The notes beneath the pieces are model-generated. The model saw nothing but the letters and a program-made list of their open reading frames with translations. It was not told the origin of the DNA and searched no databases. A DNA stretch of 64,000 bases from Acanthaster planci (lineage: Eukaryota; Echinodermata; Asteroidea; Valvatida; Acanthasteridae), in assembly GCF_001949145.1 (NCBI RefSeq), contig NW_019091431.1, positions 186,001 to 250,000 of the forward strand, read 5' to 3'. Positions 58,701 through 64,000 of this stretch are shown piece after piece. A program made the position numbers and the translations under genes. The first letter of the stretch is position 1; every line of letters starts with the position of its first letter.

Positions 58701-61700
58701 GAGCTGGTGGAGTAGGGGAATGGCCAGGCTTGCGTCTGACAGAGAGGGCTTCCTCATCGCTACTTCTATTTCCTGAAAAACTCCTGCTGAGAATTGGCAG
58801 GCACAAGGACACATAAAAAATTACCCACCTATTTCCTTTTTTTTTTTGAGGGACGGAGTTTGAATGATACTATATGCCCATGCATCAGTGAAATACATAT
58901 AAAATGAGATATAAATATGCAGAAAAGATTCAATGTGAGAAAATATTAGGTTGTTGCCATGTTGCTGCCAATTGTAACGGTGGATTTCTACTCACCTTCT
59001 CTTGGCCATATCCCTGTCCCTTGACTTTTTCCTCATCTCAGTTTTGCCCTTATATTTCTGTGGGGTTGCCACCTCATCTGGTTGATTTGCCTGAGGGCTT
59101 GGAGTGCGAGTATGGTATGCTGCCGCTGCTGCTGGTTTGCCCCCACGAGGGGAGTGGCTTGACCCTGCCCCTTTTTTCTTTGGAAGATACTCTGCAGATT
59201 CATTATAATCTTGTCTGTTTCAAAAGAAGACACAAAACATCTTGTAAATATGGATTCTAACTTGGAAGATGCATAATTTTTTAGAATTTACAAAGGGGTC
59301 ATCCATAATTGTCATCATTTTCACAAACGTAAAACAAGTAGACTTTCACAACCCCCTCCATCCTCCGCCTCCAAAGTGGACATCAGCAGGCAAAACATAT
59401 TGATGGATGGAAAGCTCCATTGGCCTAATACCCTAATTATGTCGACGCACAATGATATACATTTAAGTATTGTAGTTAAGAGAAATGTAAATTTCAAATA
59501 AAACATTGTTTAAAACAACACCTGAAAAGGCAAGGCTTGACAAGCAGTGAATACCAATACTAGTAGAGAATAGAACAGAAGAAGTGGCACGGAGCTAGCT
59601 AGCAACACCTGCGAAATTTGAAAGTGACCACCAATTCACATTGATGGATCCTCATTTTTCATATTCAGAAAAAGCGTACATGAGGTTTTAACCCCCTCCT
59701 CCCATACCGTTTGTACACTTGTGAAAATGATGAAAATTATGGATAGCCCATAACATTATCCTATAATGGATGTGTTTTATCAACCTACTTCATAGTTTCC
59801 TCAGATTTGCCTCGTTTACGTTTCTTCCCAACATAGGCCTTAGGTGGCGACTGTTCTACTGGGGTGGGGGAATGTCGTTTATCAGCCTTATTACGACCTT
59901 TCTTCTTCTTGGTATGTTTCTTCCTGACAGGGGATGGGGAATGTGAGGTGCGATATGAACCTCCTCCATTATCATCAGAAACCTGAAGGTAAAAACAAAA
60001 TAAAAGCATTACTTAAAAACTTAAACAAAATTCCTAAGAGTTGATGCAGGTATAAATTTCAAAAACATTTGTGTTTCTTTTACGGATAAACAAACAAACA
60101 CAAAAAATACAAGCAATCTATCAATTTTGACAAATAACCATCTACAAACGATAGAATACCTCCTTTTGTAGAATGTGTTCTGCCTGTTCCCTGGCTTGAT
60201 TCTCCTCTTCTTCCATCTGTTGTAGTTCTCTTTGTATCTGTTGCCTCTTCATCTCCAGGGTCAGTGCCTGGCGATAATCTAGACTGGCTTCATCATCATC
60301 CCACATGTCATCATCTATTCAAACAACCACAAAGGTTAAATCAACATCCTCAGCAGCCTCAAAGGCCCAACAAATTGCCAAATATAGTAACATTTGAAGC
60401 AGTACAAATTATTCCCAAATGCGGTGTACATAAAAAAGAAAAAGCACAGAAAGTAAAGGAATGTAACTTTTCAATCTGAAGCTAACCTGCAGCTGGTATC
60501 CCATCAATACCACCCCAATCATCAGCATCACTTATCTCTGGTGAAGGGGTTGCTTCCTGTTTCATGACCTTTGAACCAGACAGGTCATGACCTTTGGGCT
60601 TCCGGTCACTGGATGTATCTTTAGCACGGTGTGCTTTATATTTCATTTTATCCTGTGGGTCAAACATTTGCATTTGCCAAATTAAAAATGTTTCACAAAC
60701 ATGATGTTCGCATATCTTTATGTCTTCCTACCTAAGTTTGCTGCATTCACCAAAAAGGTTAAGGGATGCACCGTTAAACTGCCATTCTTAATAATTGGTT
60801 ATTTTGAAGACAATCCTACCTGCAAAAGATCAGACATTTTGCATAATTGGAGACAATACATAAGTGCAATTATGAAACTGCGTGTTGTGATAAACTTTAT
60901 TTGAAATCATTTCGTTAAATTAATTCGTACAAATGCATTGTTGATACAACTCTAAATTTACAAAATGATCTTTACAGATTTAAACGACAGGCCCTACCTT
61001 GAGGGGTGGTGATAAAGACGATGAAGGAGATCTGTCACGGTCTCTTTCACGTTCCCTCTCAGCTCGTTTGCTCTCAACACGATGACGAAGATCTACTGGT
61101 TCAGCATCTGGAGATCTTCAAAGCAAGTTTCAAATCTCAAACATCCTATAACACCAATGCAGAATCAAAACATCATGCACTTAATCGAAGAAAAAAGAAG
61201 GAAACAAACAAAGGCTGTACCTGTCATCGTAAGCTTTGGTCCTTTGCCCTTGCAAGAAGCGCGATGTACTAGCAAAGGAAGAATTACCATCTTGGGTCCA
61301 GGTACCTTGCTCCCCTCGGCTACCATCTCGCTGTAACATTTCCACAGAAAGAAGTGTTCTTTGTCAAACTGGCATCAAACCATCATGATATGAGAATTTA
61401 TCAACCTACAAATGTACATGCGTCTCTGGCCTTCAAGAAACCCAACTATGACTGCTGTAATTGCTACAAAATGATCCACCTAACATCCAGAGTGCAGAGA
61501 AACATGCAGAACAAAGTCAGTCCCAATTTCCTCCATTTTTACTTGTACAGTTTGATGTTTCAATGAGCCAGTTCAGTATTTTACAAAGATAAGGCCATTC
61601 TGATGGTAATAGACAAGGCTGATACAGATCCATTTTTCTGATAAGTTCATGGTACTCTGCTGGTATGACTAGAAAGAGAAGTCAGGGTTCTCCCCAGGAG

Positions 61701-63000
61701 TTTTCAAAACTGTGGGGGATTTGCATTGTGGTTTACCAACATTTTGCAAAGCCATGGCATGGGCTTCAGGGCCCTTGGGCGGGCCCCGGAAATTTTTGGA
61801 CTTAAGATGCTCTCAGCTGCATTTTAGAGCATTTCCTGGGTTTTCCAAGTACCTTTTCTCAGGAAAAACAAAAGAGATTCAATAATTTTTGAAATTTTGG
61901 ATATCAATATTTTAACAAATGACCAGTTTTCCTGAGGGTGCACTTCAGTTAGACAAGAGAGGGCGCTTTTCAACATGGTAACGAAAGGTTTGGCAGTTAA
62001 TTTCGCTATACCGAACAATCGCTGTACCGAACATTTAGTGTGGACCCCATCGTGTTCGTTACAGCGGCGTTCCACTGTACTATGTAGGCTACCTATAGTA
62101 TGTACATGTACAGGAAAAATGCAAGACTATTTACTGCTTTTTCGTCTAGATTTTCCGGACGTGTAATCTGCATTTTGTAAGATAATTCTGAGCCACACTT
62201 TCATAATTATATTGTGCATATCGAGGACGAAAAAATGAGTATCGGACCGTTTTTTGCGTATCGGGCAGAAATAATTGTGTACAGGGCCCGATATGCAAGT
62301 TTGTATGTGGGGAGAACCTCAAGAAAGTTGTGTATATTTCTTTGGTCAAATCTGATTGAGTTTTACTGTGCAGTCACTGATTTTATAAATGTTTTTTTTT
62401 ACAAAGCACATTTTGGAACTCTAATACAAAGCATTATCTCAAACTTTTGGAGAATAAATTAATACTGTACTAACCCTAACAGAGCAGAATACCATAAATT
62501 ACTACTTAGAAGTAAACTGTAGTATACAGCCCTGTCCCTTGTAAAAAGACATGACCTTATTGTTCTCTGAAGCCATGAAATACAGTAGATAAGACAATGA
62601 ACCATAAAGTGCTGTGGCACTATGAATGCAAAACTTTATTGTTCTCTGTACAAGTAACAATGGAGGGTGCCCTAGCCATCAGTTAGTAATTTGTAGTGCT
62701 GGGTCCTTCAGGCTCTGACTACCATGTAGTATTTTATAGTACTGAATCCTGTTACCCATATGATGTGCAGGACTGTTGGGGTTAAAGTCAGGAAGTTTAG
62801 GATGGAGCTTGAGGGACATGAAGGGTGGCCTCTGCAAAACGCATGTGATGACAACAAGGTTAGCGGATAACAGAGCTTGCAATGCTTACAGCACTTTCTC
62901 TTGATGACCCAGGACCAAGTCGCTCAAACACACTGGGTCGTCGACTCTCTGTCGAGTCAGGAACTGCCTTAGTACTATCCACTTTCACTTTTCGTCGCAT
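52755..63000 (-). CDS. ZC3H13: ZC3H13 orthologue, complete, 1619 aa, without the CCCH finger
   Basis: Fifteen exons: 63000-62890, 61330-61221, 61115-60998, 60652-60487, 60314-60160, 59982-59789, 59214-58996, 58783-58155, 57116-56189, 55980-54554, 54299-54147, 53872-53660, 53570-53484, 53353-53175, 52925-52755; 4860 nt in frame. ZC3H13 (fly Flacc/Xio) anchors the m6A RNA methyltransferase auxiliary complex in the nucleus. The start MRRKVKVDSTK ... RRPSVFERLGP matches the human N terminus. Exon 5 has LDYRQALTLEMKRQQIQREL, the conserved helix. The middle is Arg/Ser/Asp/Glu-rich (SR- and RGD-type repeats, residues 568-877). The C-terminal part has VISDDEFDDIL, VDWSSLM, RVGVSRALAGPELM and IGPCRRALCARRDVMIRKQL, all aligning with human. 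Human is 1668 aa. The CCCH finger between residues 36 and 64 of the human protein has no counterpart. A CAG/GA acceptor just 5' of the ATG implies an upstream non-coding exon. Confidence 0.95.
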
Positions 63001-64000
63001 CACACAGAAAATCCTAAAGCAGAGAGACAAAAATAACTGCAATTTGTGAATATACCATGACATCATTGACATGCATGACAACACCACAACCTGTGTGAGC
63101 AAGACAAGTCCTGTTACTTACGTGAAACTAAGCCAGGAACATTTCTTTTCAAAAATTCTAGAAGGCCAATCTACATGATCCATGATCTAACGTTAGCTTG
63201 GTTCATGTGGTTTGGGACATGAATTGAACTTGAAGTAGTCTAAACCTATAAACTGGCATGCTTGGTAACAATCTAGCCCCACAAATAGAGCTTTTACAAT
63301 CTGTCAATTTTCTGTCGCCGTCACAGCCCTACTTCAAGGCATGTCTTAAACACCTGAAATCCAAACTGCAGGATTGTCACAAACTTTGAATCCTAATATG
63401 TTCCGAAATGAGAATGACTCGACAATTTTACCTACACCGGCATATTCCTCAGAGTTTGGACTTTGAGCACCCTAAAGCCTTCCTAAAGAGTATATTTTTC
63501 GATGTACGGCGGCTTGAAAACCAGGTCTCTAATATTTCTATGCTGACCATGATGACGCTCTGGTATACGTTGTACCATACAAAACTGGTTCTCTGTCACA
63601 CCTGAAATTGTTCACTGCCATGACTGCCAGCACATGCGCGTGTAAACAGGGGGTAGCCGTCTCATCCAAACTCCTGGTGCTGTATTTGCACAATGTGAGG
63701 TCACGGTTTAGGGGTCACAAACTCACAAACTTGACACCATGATGATTTGAGCTGTCAACGTCAATGTGCACGAATGGATGAAGTTGAAAAATTAGCTGGG
63801 AATTTCTCGAAAAGCAGGAGGAAAGATTACGTGGTGAAGGACTGATTTAAAAGCAGAGAGGGTATGGCATACATTGAGCAACTCCAATCGTGAAAATGCT
63901 TTCATTTCGAAGCGCTTGAAAAAGTCCACAAAAATTTGGTAAGCATGTATCATGGGCACGTGGCTGAGCGCAGCGTACCGTAGGCCACATTAATTAATGT
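63001..64000. other. Upstream region of ZC3H13
   Basis: Contains intron and probable 5' leader/promoter of ZC3H13. A minus-strand GTAAGT near 63120 could be the donor of a non-coding first exon. No other coding region recognised to the window end. Confidence 0.4.

Noticed and set aside
61960-62085. TACCGAACAATCGCTGTACCG...TACAGCGGCGTTCCACTGTA segment resembling a DNA-transposon end
   Set aside because: Only one end could be recognised; no paired inverted terminus or target duplication found.
1-64000. CRISPR arrays, operons, bacterial promoters
   Set aside because: The window is clearly intron-bearing animal DNA; the regular repeats found are minisatellites, not spacer arrays.

Overview
This is eukaryotic DNA with GT-AG spliced genes, GPI-anchored and ApeC-type proteins, tRNA-derived SINE-like sequence and abundant TACATG-rich intergenic DNA. 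The gene set (SLC22 transporters, a CD38/BST1-type ADP-ribosyl cyclase, an apextrin-like ApeC gene, AGFG1, ZC3H13) points to a marine invertebrate. A non-vertebrate deuterostome (echinoderm, hemichordate or lancelet) is most likely, but the phylum is an inference. One run of Ns (47721-48473) marks an assembly gap.

Layout. 1-15.4 kb: three SLC22-family transporter genes. The 3' end of one is on + (220-1540), and two complete nine-exon genes are on - (8317-3497 and 15383-10320). Six internal exons have identical lengths in the two complete genes, so this is a tandem/inverted duplication cluster. 16.8-19.4 kb: a decayed PAN + ApeC (apextrin-like) gene on -. 21.4-30.7 kb: a complete seven-exon ADP-ribosyl cyclase gene on -. 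Its 7.4-kb first intron carries a 5.54-kb Polinton/Maverick-like element (24936-30473) with long inverted repeats and remnants of a B-family DNA polymerase, an integrase and several small genes. 33.4-34.7 kb: a single-exon C2H2 zinc-finger gene on -. 37.4-45.2 kb: AGFG1 (Arf-GAP with FG repeats) on +, eight exons, with a 756-bp foldback transposon in intron 1 and a dead Tc1/mariner copy in intron 3. 47.5-48.6 kb: a 43-bp minisatellite spanning the gap. 50.7-51.2 kb: fragments of an OST-alpha/TMEM184-like membrane protein on -. 51.6-52.0 kb: a 58-bp tandem repeat. 52.8-63.0 kb: a complete 15-exon ZC3H13 gene on -.

The gene models for SLC22-2, SLC22-3, the cyclase, AGFG1 and ZC3H13 were built by hand from splice sites. 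Each closes in frame over all exons (588, 581, 326, 672 and 1619 aa), which is strong internal support. The host genes are functionally unrelated apart from the SLC22 cluster.

Most interesting: the Polinton-like element. One of its minus-strand genes encodes a Cys-rich protein and is followed by what looks like a replication-dependent histone mRNA 3' end (6-bp stem, 4-nt loop, then CAAGAAAGAG). Several MITE families with recognisable terminal repeats and target duplications are also delimited.
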